64,000 nt of DNA, from the NCBI GenBank assembly GCA_910588855.1, contig CAJUSR010000020.1, positions 1 through 64,000 of the forward strand, written 5' to 3'. The DNA comes from an uncultured Kineothrix sp. GTDB taxonomy: Bacteria > Bacillota > Clostridia > Lachnospirales > Lachnospiraceae. Made by a program: the position numbers and the translations under genes. Numbering within the stretch: position 1 is the stretch's first letter; the number at the start of each line of letters is the position of its first letter. Shown here piece by piece: positions 34,678 through 44,054 of this stretch. A model generated the notes under the pieces. That model had not been told where the DNA came from. It did not search any database and saw nothing but the letters and a program-made list of their open reading frames with translations.

Positions 34678-35349
34678 TCAATCCTCTGTCATATCTATCC
34701 CTTCGCCTGCTTCAAACCGGTCCACATAAGCTTCTTCTTCCGGTTCAAATTTTTTAAATGTCCCGCTGTAAAGCATAGCTGCCAAGTATGCCGGCGCCGA
34801 AATCCCAAAAAGAAATACGAGCGGCACTGCCATTACAAAGAAGTAAACCACAGCTATTGGCAATAGATAAGCCACCATCATAAGAACAGTCTTCGGGAAG
34901 CTAAGGATTGCCATGAATAATGCGTTTTTTATTGTTTTTGGAACTGTATTGTCAAACCTTGCAAGCACGGGGAATACATAGCACATTACCATATATGCCA
35001 CCATGAACAAAGCAAATAACAATATCTTCAATACTTCTGGAAATTCCAGCCCGGAATTATTAATAATCATCAAGTCTGCTACAAAGATGACAATGCAAAA
35101 CAAAATAATCAGCCATATCACCGTAGCCTGCTTGAAGTTGGCTTTGAAAGACTTGAAAAAAGACCTGACAATATAGCTTTCCTCATTCCGCACCATTTTT
35201 AAAAGCACATAATGCATCGCCGTCAAAGAAGCCCCTATTGTTACTACCGGGATACAACATAATAATGTTACCAGATTCAATATCATCAAATCCGCCACTT
35301 TTCCCAAAAAACGCATCACAGGGCTGTCAATATTAAATAGTTTTCCCAT
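34678..35349 (-). CDS. YesL-like (DUF624) membrane protein
   Basis: The 223-residue protein has about five membrane segments (including LMILNLVTLLCCIPVVTIGA at about 21-40) and ends in an acidic tail. The N-terminal motif FNIDSPVMRFLGKVADLM is typical of the DUF624/YesL family, usually found next to sugar transport and YesMN genes; the function is not established. GAGGAATGGTAAA precedes the ATG. It is coupled to the diguanylate cyclase gene, 13 bases downstream. Confidence 0.8.
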   Translation of the reverse strand: MGKLFNIDSPVMRFLGKVADLMILNLVTLLCCIPVVTIGASLTAMHYVLLKMVRNEESYIVRSFFKSFKANFKQATVIWLIILFCIVIFVADLMIINNSGLEFPEVLKILLFALFMVAYMVMCYVFPVLARFDNTVPKTIKNALFMAILSFPKTVLMMVAYLLPIAVVYFFVMAVPLVFLFGISAPAYLAAMLYSGTFKKFEPEEEAYVDRFEAGEGIDMTED

Positions 35350-35428
35350 TTTACCATTCCTCTTCTTGTATTAAGCCTTTTCCTATATATGTATCCCATA
35401 AGCCGTAACCGGAAAGCCGCCCCACCCG

Positions 35429-35911
35429 TTATTTTAACAGAAGTTCCATAGGTGTATAGCGAATGCCGGATGATGTCTGCTCCGGCTGCAAATCCCTAAA
35501 TCCCAGTCTGCGGTAAAACCCTGTTCCGAAGGGGGCTGCATTCACCGTCACCCTGTGAATGCCCAATTCCGTCTTTAGATAGCTGCAAAGCCCTTCCATC
35601 AGAGCCCTTCCTATCCCTTGCTTATGGTACTCCTTATCTACAAACAATAACGATATATGGGAATTGCCCCTTACCGTTATCATACCTGCCATTTTTGCCC
35701 CGTCCAACGCCACAAACATCTGATATGCGCCCATTACAAACATACGGTGCAAGGTACTGTCCGTAATAAAATCCTCAAAGCTCCTAATCCCCTCCGGCGC
35801 ATAATCATCTGCCTCAAATTCAAGGAATGTTTTCCAGGCCAGCGCCATCGCATCCTCCCATTCATCTTGATATGCCATACGGATTGTATACGGAAACACT
35901 GCCCCTTCCAT
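35429..35911 (-). CDS. GNAT-family N-acetyltransferase
   Basis: The 160-residue protein shows the GNAT fold: an N-terminal strand-helix (YTIRMAYQDEWEDAMALAW), the central strand ISLLFVDKEYHKQGIGRALMEG with the acetyl-CoA pyrophosphate-binding QGIGRA, and FYRRLGFR near the C-terminus. The substrate is unknown. GAGAGGGTG places the start at 35911. It may be one transcript with the preceding dehydrogenase gene. Confidence 0.85.
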   Translation of the reverse strand: MEGAVFPYTIRMAYQDEWEDAMALAWKTFLEFEADDYAPEGIRSFEDFITDSTLHRMFVMGAYQMFVALDGAKMAGMITVRGNSHISLLFVDKEYHKQGIGRALMEGLCSYLKTELGIHRVTVNAAPFGTGFYRRLGFRDLQPEQTSSGIRYTPMELLLK

Positions 35912-36005
35912 TCCCATCACCCTCTCAAAACTACCAATACCACTTATTTTAGCAAAATATTTTAGCCTTTACAAGAAAATAATAAAGATTATTGTTTTTA
36001 TTATC

Positions 36006-36995
36006 TTAAGAAGCTTCTATGCCCACACGGTTTACTAACGGAAGACCATTCTCCAAGGCATATGCATTTTCCAACGTTTCGATTGCAATCGCCTGCATCG
36101 CTTCGGTCGTGAAAAATCCCATATGCGAAGTAATCAGCACATTGGGGAAGGTAACCAGCCTTGCCAGGTTTTCATCTTCTATGATTTCGCCGGAACGGTC
36201 TTCATAAAAAATGCCTTCCTCTTCTTCATAGACATCCAGCCCTACCCCTGCAAATTTCTTCTCTAAAAGCCCGCCAATCAGCGCCTCCGTATCAATCAGG
36301 CTGCCTCTGGACGTGTTAATCAGGTAAACGCCCTCTTTCATCATGGCAATAGTATCTTTATTGATGATATGTTTTGTTGCTGTGGTCAACGGGCAGTGAA
36401 GGCTTATCACATCGGATTTGCTCATCAATTCTTCCACCGAAACATATTCTGCCTCCAGCCCTTTTACCGGATAAGGGTCATATGCCAGCACCTGCATCTG
36501 GAAGCCGTTCAAAATACGTATCATCGCCTGACCGATTTTCCCTGTGCCGATAACTCCCGCCACCTTGTGGTTCAAATCGTTCCCCATCAGCCCATTTAAA
36601 CTCATATTAAAATCCCTGGTACGGTTGTATGCCTTATGGGTGTGCCTGTTTACCGTAAGAAGCAGAGCCATAGCATACTCCGCCACTGCTTCCGGCGAGT
36701 AGCTGGGAACCCTTAAGATAATAATTTTATCCTCCGCAGCTTTCACATCCACATGGTTAAACCCTGCGCTTCTAAGCAATATTGCCTTTACTTTCATCTC
36801 ATAAAGCTGGTTTATCATCTCTGCATTCACGTAGTCATTGACAAAAATGCAGATTGCGTCGTAACCCTTTGCCAGAAATATTGTTTCTTCATTACATGGC
36901 AGTTCGATAAAACGGATATCAAATCCATAGTCTTTCCCCAACGGTTCAAACCAAATTTTATCATAAGCCTTTGTTCCGTAAAATGCGATTTTCAT
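36006..36995 (-). CDS. D-2-hydroxyacid dehydrogenase (D-lactate dehydrogenase-like)
   Basis: The 329-residue protein has the NAD-binding GVIGTGKIGQAM (about 141-152), the NTSRGSLID substrate loop with the active-site arginine and the catalytic histidine in SHMGFFT. Overall it resembles fermentative D-lactate dehydrogenases (LdhA type), which reduce pyruvate to D-lactate with NADH. AAGGAGGG precedes the ATG at 36995; a TTG two codons earlier is too close to it. It stands alone. Confidence 0.87.
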   Translation of the reverse strand: MKIAFYGTKAYDKIWFEPLGKDYGFDIRFIELPCNEETIFLAKGYDAICIFVNDYVNAEMINQLYEMKVKAILLRSAGFNHVDVKAAEDKIIILRVPSYSPEAVAEYAMALLLTVNRHTHKAYNRTRDFNMSLNGLMGNDLNHKVAGVIGTGKIGQAMIRILNGFQMQVLAYDPYPVKGLEAEYVSVEELMSKSDVISLHCPLTTATKHIINKDTIAMMKEGVYLINTSRGSLIDTEALIGGLLEKKFAGVGLDVYEEEEGIFYEDRSGEIIEDENLARLVTFPNVLITSHMGFFTTEAMQAIAIETLENAYALENGLPLVNRVGIEAS

Positions 36996-37166
36996 AGCCA
37001 ATTCCCTCCTTAGGATTTCCGGTTTTCGTTTTGTCCGTTATAGCATTTGCATAATCCCTTTATCTTATTCCCTTTTTTCTTGTCCCAATATATCATTCCG
37101 CCTGCTGCAGATTGCAGCAGCAGCCTACTTCCGCCCTCTGCCGGGCCAATCTTTTGACGCCCGGAT

Positions 37167-37183
37167 CCTATATGGTAAAAAAG
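37167..37183. repeat. Fragment of the dispersed repeat
   Basis: CCTATATGGTAAAAAAG here is identical to the right arm of copy 1 (2852-2868). It lies three bases beyond the stop codon of the DUF1002 gene, the same relative place as the full copies. A CCGGGC/GCCCGG stem follows on the minus strand. Confidence 0.55.
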
Positions 37184-37185
37184 CC

Positions 37186-38136
37186 TCATGAAAAAATGCT
37201 GTTCCAAAAATCCTTTACGGAATCCTTGATGCTTTGGAAAAACCCGTTTGCTGCACCGGTTACCGCACCGCTCACTGCCTCGCTAATGGCCTCGTCGGCA
37301 TGATTGACAATATCTTCCCCGTATTTATGATAAAGCTTTTCTGCCTGGCTGATTAGGTATTCACTATCTAGCCCCATGCCCTTCAGTTTATTCATCAAAT
37401 CCACAATCTTCTGGATTTCCTCTTTTGAAAGGGTTACTCCAAATTTCTGCGCCCCTTCTTCAATGGCAGCTTTCATATCTGCCTCCGTCTCCAATTCCCC
37501 ATTGGCCACTTTTTCCTTGATATAAGCTATTAATCCTTCAATTTCATCACCGTTTACATCTTTTACCGCATCTGCCAGCTGACCGGTTGTAATCAGCTCA
37601 TTCAGCGCACTGGATAAAGCAGCATCCGGAATGGTTGTGGCTTCCATCTTTTCGTAAGCTTTCACTGCGCCGATTAATGCCGCCGTACCCGATATCTGCG
37701 TAGGGGCTGCCACAATCACCTCCGTATCCTGGATTCCTGCCGTAAGAAGCGCATTGCGGTACATCCCTGTCGTACAATAATTAATATTTTTGGTTGTGAC
37801 ATTCACACCGCTTCCCTTCGCCCCCTTCTTCAGCATAACGCTGGAAAGCGATTTGCTTCCGATAACGGAAGACCCAAGATATGAATCCAAATATCGGTGT
37901 TCCTGGTCATTTGTAATATAAATTACCTCACATCCAGCCAATTGTTCTTCTGTAATCCCCATGAGCCCAAGCACTGTAGCCTTTTGCTCCGCAGATAAAT
38001 CTGCGCCCAATGCAATTACCGTCTTCGTCTCTTCTGCATGGGCTTCCATTTCAAATGCCAGCCCTGCTGCACCGATTAATAATAAAATTGCCATTATAGA
38101 TAAAAATTTTTTCATAATCTTCATAACTTTCCTCAT
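37186..38136 (-). CDS. DUF1002 (YpuA-like) secreted protein
   Basis: The 316-residue protein has a signal peptide (MKKFLSIMAILLLIGAAGLA, cleaved near AHA-EE at about residue 34) and the DUF1002 pattern: VIALGADLSAEQKATVL, VEIxYITN-like VIYITNDQEHRYL and TTKNINYCTTGMYRNAL. DUF1002/YpuA proteins are of unknown function. The C-terminus adds an amphipathic helix with glycine/alanine repeats. It begins 35 bases after the alpha/beta hydrolase stop codon, suggesting a two-gene operon. Confidence 0.85.
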   Translation of the reverse strand: MRKVMKIMKKFLSIMAILLLIGAAGLAFEMEAHAEETKTVIALGADLSAEQKATVLGLMGITEEQLAGCEVIYITNDQEHRYLDSYLGSSVIGSKSLSSVMLKKGAKGSGVNVTTKNINYCTTGMYRNALLTAGIQDTEVIVAAPTQISGTAALIGAVKAYEKMEATTIPDAALSSALNELITTGQLADAVKDVNGDEIEGLIAYIKEKVANGELETEADMKAAIEEGAQKFGVTLSKEEIQKIVDLMNKLKGMGLDSEYLISQAEKLYHKYGEDIVNHADEAISEAVSGAVTGAANGFFQSIKDSVKDFWNSIFS

Positions 38137-38171
38137 TTTCCTCTTAAAATATGAATACCAGCCGCTATCGT

Positions 38172-39107
38172 TTATTGTATCGCGGACTTAATCCATTGAT
38201 AAATATCTTCATATACGGTTTTTCTATCGCTCTCGTTAAGAAGCTCATGCCTGTCGCCCTCATACAGTTTCATCCGTACATTTTTCATGCCTATGTCCTG
38301 GAACGAGCGGTATGCCTTCTCTGCGCCTTGCCCATAATCCCCTACCGGGTCTTCTTTCCCTGCCACAAAAAGTACCGGCAAATCTTTCGGCATTTTTTCC
38401 AGGTTCTCTTTTTTATACAGCCTGTTCACCAGCTCCAACAACGTCTGGAACCCGTTCACCGTAAAAGTAAAGCCGCAAAGCGGATCTTTTATATAAGCAT
38501 CCACAATCTTTTCTTCCTTAGTCAGCCAATCCATTACCGTCCGGTGGCCCGCTATTCTTTTATTATAACTTCCAAAAGATAAGGCATTCAGAAGCTTGCT
38601 TGGATGCTTGGAGCCGCAAAATACCTTCTGTATGGCAGCGACCGCCTTCCCCATCAAAAGCAAAGGTTTCGGCTGCATCCCCGTACCTACAATAACCGCC
38701 GCCTGAATCCCTGTCCCGTAACGGCACAGATAATTCCTTAAAATAAAGGAGCCCATGCTATGCCCTAAAATAACATAAGGCACACCCGGATACTTTTCCT
38801 GCGTCATTTTTTTTAACCTGTGGGAATCGCGGACTACCACAGTAGCTGCATCCCTCTCGCAAAAATAGCCATATGTACCTTTTTCCCCTACGGATTTTCC
38901 ATGGCCAAGATGGTCCTCACCCACAACCAATATCCCCTTTTTTGCCATTTCCCTTGCAAATTCATCATAACGTTCCACATACTCCGCCATGCCATGAATA
39001 ATCTGCAAGACACATACCGGCCTATCCACATCCGGAATCCATCTCATTGCATGGATTTTGTTCTCATTGTCTCTGGAATCAAAATACAGTTCTTCCCTTT
39101 TCACCAT
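38172..39107 (-). CDS. Alpha/beta hydrolase, monoacylglycerol-lipase-like
   Basis: The 311-residue protein has the nucleophile elbow GHSMGSF (about 106-112), an HGMAEYVERYDEFA oxyanion-side motif and the aspartate/histidine pair in KEDPVGDYG and EGDRHELLNE, as in lysophospholipases/monoglyceride lipases. The substrate is a guess. The ATG at 39107 follows GGGAGGGAAGCTG; a longer reading frame would extend 24 codons upstream without support. DUF1002 is the next gene. Confidence 0.85.
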   Translation of the reverse strand: MVKREELYFDSRDNENKIHAMRWIPDVDRPVCVLQIIHGMAEYVERYDEFAREMAKKGILVVGEDHLGHGKSVGEKGTYGYFCERDAATVVVRDSHRLKKMTQEKYPGVPYVILGHSMGSFILRNYLCRYGTGIQAAVIVGTGMQPKPLLLMGKAVAAIQKVFCGSKHPSKLLNALSFGSYNKRIAGHRTVMDWLTKEEKIVDAYIKDPLCGFTFTVNGFQTLLELVNRLYKKENLEKMPKDLPVLFVAGKEDPVGDYGQGAEKAYRSFQDIGMKNVRMKLYEGDRHELLNESDRKTVYEDIYQWIKSAIQ

Positions 39108-39418
39108 CAGCTTCCCTCCCATTCCATGCATAGCACCTATGTCAAGAAGTGCCTTTGACAATTCTTGCCCTCCTGGCAAAGGACTTTCCCGTATGAACCG
39201 AGTAGAGAAGATTCCTCTTCCCCGACTCTAGCGCTCCCTGTGTGCCGCATAGCGGCTTATTTCCTCTGCACAGGTCTGCGTATAAAAAGAATCCATAGCA
39301 GGGCCTTCCGTCGTGCTATGGATTCATTATACACCATATAACTGCCGATTATAATATTTTAATAATAATTTCATCAAAATGTTATTCGTTATAAATAATT
39401 TGGAATTGGCAGGTATCA
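39108..39418. other. Intergenic stretch with structured RNA-like sequence
   Basis: This 311-bp gap holds the metG terminator (39289-39325), a TATAAT on the minus strand just beyond it, and then stem-forming sequence on the minus strand: CCTGTG...CACAGG enclosing GCCGC/GCGGC, and GAGT...ACTC enclosing AGAAGA/TCTTCT. It could be a long 5' leader of the hydrolase gene. I could not match it to a known riboswitch or to 6S RNA. Confidence 0.35.
39289..39325 (-). terminator. Terminator of metG
   Basis: GAATCCATAGCA/TGCTATGGATTC, 12-bp stem, followed on the minus strand by TTTTTATA. It lies about 95 bases beyond the metG stop codon. Confidence 0.75.
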
Positions 39419-41407
39419 TTAACAGATTTCGGCGCCGGAGGGCATCGTTTTTTCCGGGGTTAGGAGGGCAAGATTGCCTTCCGCATCCTCTGCGCATAAA
39501 AGCATGCCTTCGGATAACACGCCTGCTAAAGTCGCCGGCTTTAAGTTAACCAATACCATCACTTTTTTCCCTACCATTTCTTCAGCGCTGTAATGCTGTT
39601 TGATGCCGGATACAATCTGCTTTACCTGGCTGCCGATACGTACTTTGGAACACAATAATTTCTTTGATTTCGGCACTGCCTCACATGCAATAATCTCGCC
39701 TACTTGGAACTGCATCTTTGCAAATTCGTCATATGTGATTTCCGGCTTTGTATCTATATCCACCACTGTTTCGGGCACTTCCTCTTCTTTCCCGCCTTTT
39801 CCATTATTTTCCTGTTCCGCTTCCGCCTTTCTCGCAGCAAAAAGCTGTTCTGCTTTCTCCAATACTTCTTTCATATCCAGACGTGCAAACAAAATTTCCG
39901 GCTTTTCGGTTACCTTGTTTCCGGATGGATACTTCCCAAATTCTTTCAGGCTTTCAAACGGGTACAATTCCGTATTCAATTGGGCTGCTATTTTTACTGC
40001 TGTTGCGGGCATAAAAGGCTCCAAAAGGGAAGCCCCCATCATAATCCCTTCTGTCAGATTATAAAGGACAGTAGCCAGCCTGTCTTTCTTTGCTTCATCT
40101 TTGGCAATCGCCCAAGGCTCCGTTTCATCGATATATTTGTTGCACCGCTTGAAAAGTGTGAAAATTTCGGTCATGGCATCCGCCACCCGCAAATCTTCCA
40201 TTTTCTTCAAAACCTTATCATAGGTTGCCGTCGCCAAGGCTTTCAAGTCTGCGTCCATACTATCCGTTACCCCTTTGTCGCAGACTATTCCGCCGAAATA
40301 TTTATTGCTCATGGAGATAGTCCTGTTTACCAGATTGCCTAAAGTATTCGCCAAATCCGAGTTTAACCGTTCCACCATCAATTCCCAGGAAATTACACCG
40401 TCATTTTCAAACGGCATTTCATGCAAGACAAAATAACGGACGGCATCCACACCGAAGAAATCAACCAAATCATCGGCATACAGCACATTCCCCTTGGATT
40501 TGCTCATCTTCCCGTCTCCCTGCAGAAGCCAGGGATGCCCAAAAATCTGTTTCGGCAAAGGCTCGCCCAACGCCATTAAGAAAATAGGCCAATAAATGGT
40601 ATGGAACCGTATAATGTCCTTTCCAATCAAATGCAAATCCGCCGGCCAAAGTTTTTTATATTGCTCGCTGCTCTCCCCTCCGCACTCATAACCAATTCCT
40701 GTAATATAATTAGTCAATGCATCCAGCCATACATATACCACATGTTTGTCGTCAAAATCCACCGGAACCCCCCATTTAAAAGAAGTCCTGGAGACGCACA
40801 AATCCTGAAGGCCGGGTAAAAGGAAATTGTTCATCATTTCATTTTTACGGGATACCGGCTGTATAAATTCCGGATGTGCATTGATATGCGCAATCAAGCG
40901 GTCAGCATATTTGCTCATTTTGAAAAAATACGCCTCTTCCTTTGCCGGTTTGACTTCCCGCCCACAATCCGGGCATTTCCCGTCTACCAACTGGGATTCT
41001 GTCCAAAAAGATTCGCAGGGCGTGCAATACAACCCTTCATAAGCCCCTTTATAAATATCCCCCTGGTCATAAAGCTTCTTAAAAATCTTTTGTACCTGCT
41101 TTTCGTGAGGTTCGTCTGTCGTACGGATAAAGTTATCATAGGAAGTATCCATCAAATTCCACAGCTTCTTTATCATGCCTGCGATGTTATCCACATATTC
41201 TTTTGGCGTAACGCCGCATTCCTGCGCTTTCAGTTCAATTTTCTGCCCATGCTCGTCCGTTCCGGTCTGGAAAAAAACGTCATAACCGTCTTTTCTCTTA
41301 AATCTGGCAATACTGTCGGCCAACACAATCTCATAGCTGTTCCCGATATGCGGTTTGCCGGATGTATAGGCAATTGCCGTGGTGATATAATATTTCCCTT
41401 TACCCAT
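39419..41407 (-). CDS. metG: Methionine-tRNA ligase
   Basis: The 662-residue enzyme has the class I signature PHIGNSYE (about 17-24), a four-cysteine zinc knuckle (CTPCESFW...CPDCGREV, about 128-148), GKMSKSKGNV (about 299-308) and a C-terminal tRNA-binding EMAP-like domain (from about residue 558, QVGEIIACEAVPKSKKLLC). It charges initiator and elongator tRNA-Met. GGAAGGAG precedes the ATG, and its own promoter overlaps the end of the map gene. No T-box leader fits in the short upstream gap. Confidence 0.97.
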   Translation of the reverse strand: MGKGKYYITTAIAYTSGKPHIGNSYEIVLADSIARFKRKDGYDVFFQTGTDEHGQKIELKAQECGVTPKEYVDNIAGMIKKLWNLMDTSYDNFIRTTDEPHEKQVQKIFKKLYDQGDIYKGAYEGLYCTPCESFWTESQLVDGKCPDCGREVKPAKEEAYFFKMSKYADRLIAHINAHPEFIQPVSRKNEMMNNFLLPGLQDLCVSRTSFKWGVPVDFDDKHVVYVWLDALTNYITGIGYECGGESSEQYKKLWPADLHLIGKDIIRFHTIYWPIFLMALGEPLPKQIFGHPWLLQGDGKMSKSKGNVLYADDLVDFFGVDAVRYFVLHEMPFENDGVISWELMVERLNSDLANTLGNLVNRTISMSNKYFGGIVCDKGVTDSMDADLKALATATYDKVLKKMEDLRVADAMTEIFTLFKRCNKYIDETEPWAIAKDEAKKDRLATVLYNLTEGIMMGASLLEPFMPATAVKIAAQLNTELYPFESLKEFGKYPSGNKVTEKPEILFARLDMKEVLEKAEQLFAARKAEAEQENNGKGGKEEEVPETVVDIDTKPEITYDEFAKMQFQVGEIIACEAVPKSKKLLCSKVRIGSQVKQIVSGIKQHYSAEEMVGKKVMVLVNLKPATLAGVLSEGMLLCAEDAEGNLALLTPEKTMPSGAEIC

Positions 41408-41448
41408 TTCCCATTCTCCTTCCGTTTATCTATCCATAAGTAAATGTC

Positions 41449-41477
41449 AGACTATCACAAAGGAATAGTGATGTCAA
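41449..41477 (-). promoter_or_regulatory. Promoter of metG
   Basis: On the minus strand TTGACA (41472-41477), 17-bp spacer, TAGTCT (41449-41454). The -35 overlaps the stop codon of the methionine aminopeptidase gene. Confidence 0.7.
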
Positions 41478-42352
41478 TACGTTAGAATTTCATGCCCTTC
41501 CTCCGTCACTGCCACTGTCACTTCCCATTGGGCGGATAGCTTCCCGTCTTCCGTGTAAGCCGTCCATCCGTTCCCGTCATCAATATAAATTTCATCTGTA
41601 CCAAGGTTCACCATCGGTTCAATGGTAAATACCATCCCGGGAACCATCAGCATCTCCGTTCCCTTTTTCGTTACGTAGCTGACAAAAGGCTCCTCATGAA
41701 ATTCCAAGCCAATTCCGTGCCCCCCGATATCCCTTACCACACTGCATCCGTTGGCAAGGGCATGGCTATGCACTGCTTCCGCCATATCTCCAAGAAAATT
41801 CCACGGTTTCACTTGTTCTATCCCTTTTTCCATGCATTCCTTTGCCACCCACACCAGCCGGGCCGCCTCCTCGTCCACTTCCCCAATACAGAACATCCGG
41901 GAAGAATCCGAAAAATATCCTTTATATATAGTGGATGCATCTACATTCACTATATCCCCGTTCTTCAACACCACATCTTCCGAAGGGATTCCGTGGCATA
42001 CTTGTTCATTGATGGAAGTGCATACGCTTTTTGGATATCCGTCAAAATGAAGCGGCGCCGGAATCCCTCCCATGCGCACCGTCTCTTCATGCACCATCCG
42101 GTTAATCTCCTCCGTCGTCATCCCTTCCCGGATATACCTTGCCACATAATCCAGCACCGCAATATTAATCTTGCTGCTCTCCCGGATTCCCTCTATCTGT
42201 TCTTTCGTCTTCAGCATATCCTTATCCGGAATCATATGCCCTTTCATCTGGTATCCCAGCACCTTATCGTCAAACGCTTCATGGCAGACTTTATATTTCC
42301 TCCCGCTGCCGCACCAGCACCTATCGTTCCTGCCCATTTTCTTATATATCAT
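41474..42352 (-). CDS. map: Methionine aminopeptidase type I with N-terminal SEC-C motif
   Basis: The 292-residue protein begins with a SEC-C zinc motif (GRNDRCWCGSGRKYKVCHE, about residues 7-25), followed by the MetAP domain with metal ligands in DVDAST, GHGIG, TIEPM and QWEVTV. It removes the initiator methionine from nascent chains. SEC-C-tagged MetAPs are common in clostridia. AAGGTGAATGCGG before the ATG at 42352 gives good spacing. It follows rpe by 84 bases; metG follows under its own promoter. Confidence 0.95.
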   Translation of the reverse strand: MIYKKMGRNDRCWCGSGRKYKVCHEAFDDKVLGYQMKGHMIPDKDMLKTKEQIEGIRESSKINIAVLDYVARYIREGMTTEEINRMVHEETVRMGGIPAPLHFDGYPKSVCTSINEQVCHGIPSEDVVLKNGDIVNVDASTIYKGYFSDSSRMFCIGEVDEEAARLVWVAKECMEKGIEQVKPWNFLGDMAEAVHSHALANGCSVVRDIGGHGIGLEFHEEPFVSYVTKKGTEMLMVPGMVFTIEPMVNLGTDEIYIDDGNGWTAYTEDGKLSAQWEVTVAVTEEGHEILTY

Positions 42353-42435
42353 CCGCATTCACCTTACCAATCTATCATCCGGCTGCCAATTCAAATCCCG
42401 GCCTCTTCCTCAACCGAAAAAGACCGGGGTTCCAC

Positions 42436-43098
42436 CTACTTTTTAAAATCCCAAAAAGCTTTTTGCATTTTACGTATATTATCTCCGATATCACCTTTAA
42501 AAACCGCGCTGCCCGCCACAATTACATTCGCTCCCGCTTCCAGCGCTACGTGTACATTATCCGCCGTAATCCCACCGTCAACCTGGATATCCTTTACCAG
42601 CCCACGTTCTTCAAAAATCCGCCGCGCTTCCCGGATACGCTCTGTGGATTCCGGGATATAGCTCTGCCCGCCAAACCCCGGCTCCACTGTCATCACGAGA
42701 AGCATGTCCAGCAAGTCGGCATAAGGAATCATCTCTTTCACCGGGGTTGCCGGTTTCACGGACAACCCCGCTTTTTTATCCAGCCCATGTATTTTGCGGA
42801 TAACATCCCCCGGCTCTTTTGCAGCCTCCAAATGGAATGTGATAATATCTGCCCCAACTGCGGCAAACTCTTCCAAATATCTCTCCGGTTTTTCAATCAT
42901 CAAATGCACATCAAATATCATATCCGTCGTTTTGCGGATGGATGAAATCACCGGCATCCCAAAAGAAATAGAAGGAACGAAACAGCCGTCCATTACGTCA
43001 ATATGAAGATATTCTGCCCCCGCCGCTTCCGCTTCCTTTATTTGCTTCCCCAAATCGGAAAAATCTGCCGCCAGAATAGAAGGTGATAAAATCAACAT
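42436..43098 (-). CDS. rpe: Ribulose-phosphate 3-epimerase
   Basis: The 220-residue TIM-barrel enzyme has SPSILAADF at the N-terminus, the metal-ligand motifs HIDVMDG (about 36-42) and DVHLMI (about 65-70), and the C-terminal VDGGI and ANVIVAGSAVF. It interconverts ribulose 5-phosphate and xylulose 5-phosphate. It follows the split transketolase genes by 8 bases in what looks like a pentose-utilisation operon: arabinose gives xylulose 5-phosphate through AraD, which then enters the transketolase reactions. Confidence 0.96.
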   Translation of the reverse strand: MLILSPSILAADFSDLGKQIKEAEAAGAEYLHIDVMDGCFVPSISFGMPVISSIRKTTDMIFDVHLMIEKPERYLEEFAAVGADIITFHLEAAKEPGDVIRKIHGLDKKAGLSVKPATPVKEMIPYADLLDMLLVMTVEPGFGGQSYIPESTERIREARRIFEERGLVKDIQVDGGITADNVHVALEAGANVIVAGSAVFKGDIGDNIRKMQKAFWDFKK

Positions 43099-43106
43099 GT
43101 TCTATC

Positions 43107-44054
43107 TCACTTTCCTACAAACTCTTTTACTGTTTTATAAATCCCTGTTCCGTCCAGCCCGTACTTTTCTACCAGCGCCGCTGCGGAACCGGATTCCCCG
43201 AATACATCCTGCATACCGATTTTGCACACAGGCACCGGATTGGATTTGCACAACGCGTCGCACACTGCGCTCCCCAAACCGCCGATAACGGAATGTTCTT
43301 CCGCCGTTACAACTTTCCCCGTCTTCTTTGCCGAGGCAACTATCAGCTCTTCATCCAATGGCTTAATTGTACAAATATTAACCACTTCTGCGCTAATTCC
43401 GTCCTGTGCCAGTTTTTCAGCCGCTTCCAATGCATTCCCCACGCAAATTCCCGTAGCAACAATGGTTACATCCGTTCCTTCCCTGAGAACCTGGCCCTTG
43501 CCTATTTCAAATTTGTAATCCGGCTTGTCGTTAATCACCGGGCAGGCTGCACGGCCAAACCGTAAGTATACCGGCCCTTCATATTCTACCGCTGCCTTTA
43601 CCGCCGCCTTTGCTTCCACATCGTCCGCCGGGCACATAACTACCATCCCTGGGATGGTTCGCATCAAAGCAATATCTTCGTTGCACTGGTGGGAAGCGCC
43701 GTCTTCCCCTACCGTAATGCCTGCATGGGTTGCCCCGATTTTTACATTTAAGCGCGGATACCCTACCGAATTACGCACCTGCTCAAACGCGCGCCCTGCT
43801 GCAAACATAGCAAAAGAACTAACAAAAGGAATCATTCCCGTAGCAGCCAGCCCTGCCGCTATGCCAACCATATTACATTCTGCAATGCCGCAGTCAATAT
43901 GTCTTTCGGGATATGCTTTTTTGAACACCCCTGTTTTTGTTGCCGCTGCCAAATCGGCATCCAATACCACCAGATTCGGATATTTGGCCCCCATCTCCAC
44001 TAAAGCATTGCCGTAGCTTTCTCTCGTAGCTATTTTCTTTCCTTCACCACTCAT
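43107..44054 (-). CDS. Transketolase, C-terminal subunit
   Basis: The 315-residue protein carries the pyrimidine-binding and C-terminal domains of transketolase: MVGIAAGLAATGMIPFVSSFAMF (quoted in parts: GIAAGLAATGM, FVSSFAMF) and the catalytic glutamate region, HAGITVGEDGASHQ, and the C-terminal TAEEHSVIGGLGSA. It works with the N-terminal subunit encoded just upstream, whose stop overlaps its ATG by 4 bases. Split transketolases are common in clostridia and archaea. Together they move two-carbon units between pentose and other sugar phosphates. Confidence 0.95.
   Translation of the reverse strand: MSGEGKKIATRESYGNALVEMGAKYPNLVVLDADLAAATKTGVFKKAYPERHIDCGIAECNMVGIAAGLAATGMIPFVSSFAMFAAGRAFEQVRNSVGYPRLNVKIGATHAGITVGEDGASHQCNEDIALMRTIPGMVVMCPADDVEAKAAVKAAVEYEGPVYLRFGRAACPVINDKPDYKFEIGKGQVLREGTDVTIVATGICVGNALEAAEKLAQDGISAEVVNICTIKPLDEELIVASAKKTGKVVTAEEHSVIGGLGSAVCDALCKSNPVPVCKIGMQDVFGESGSAAALVEKYGLDGTGIYKTVKEFVGK

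Noticed and set aside
39108..39418. 6S RNA gene
   Set aside because: The expected single long hairpin with pairing 5' and 3' ends is not formed; a metG terminator occupies the promoter-proximal part.
41408..41473. T-box or SAM riboswitch leader for metG
   Set aside because: The gap is only 66 bases and contains a normal promoter, too short for either element.
41696..42661. Plus-strand open frame of 321 codons
   Set aside because: It is a shadow of map and rpe on the opposite strand, rich in I, P, H and F, without start signals.
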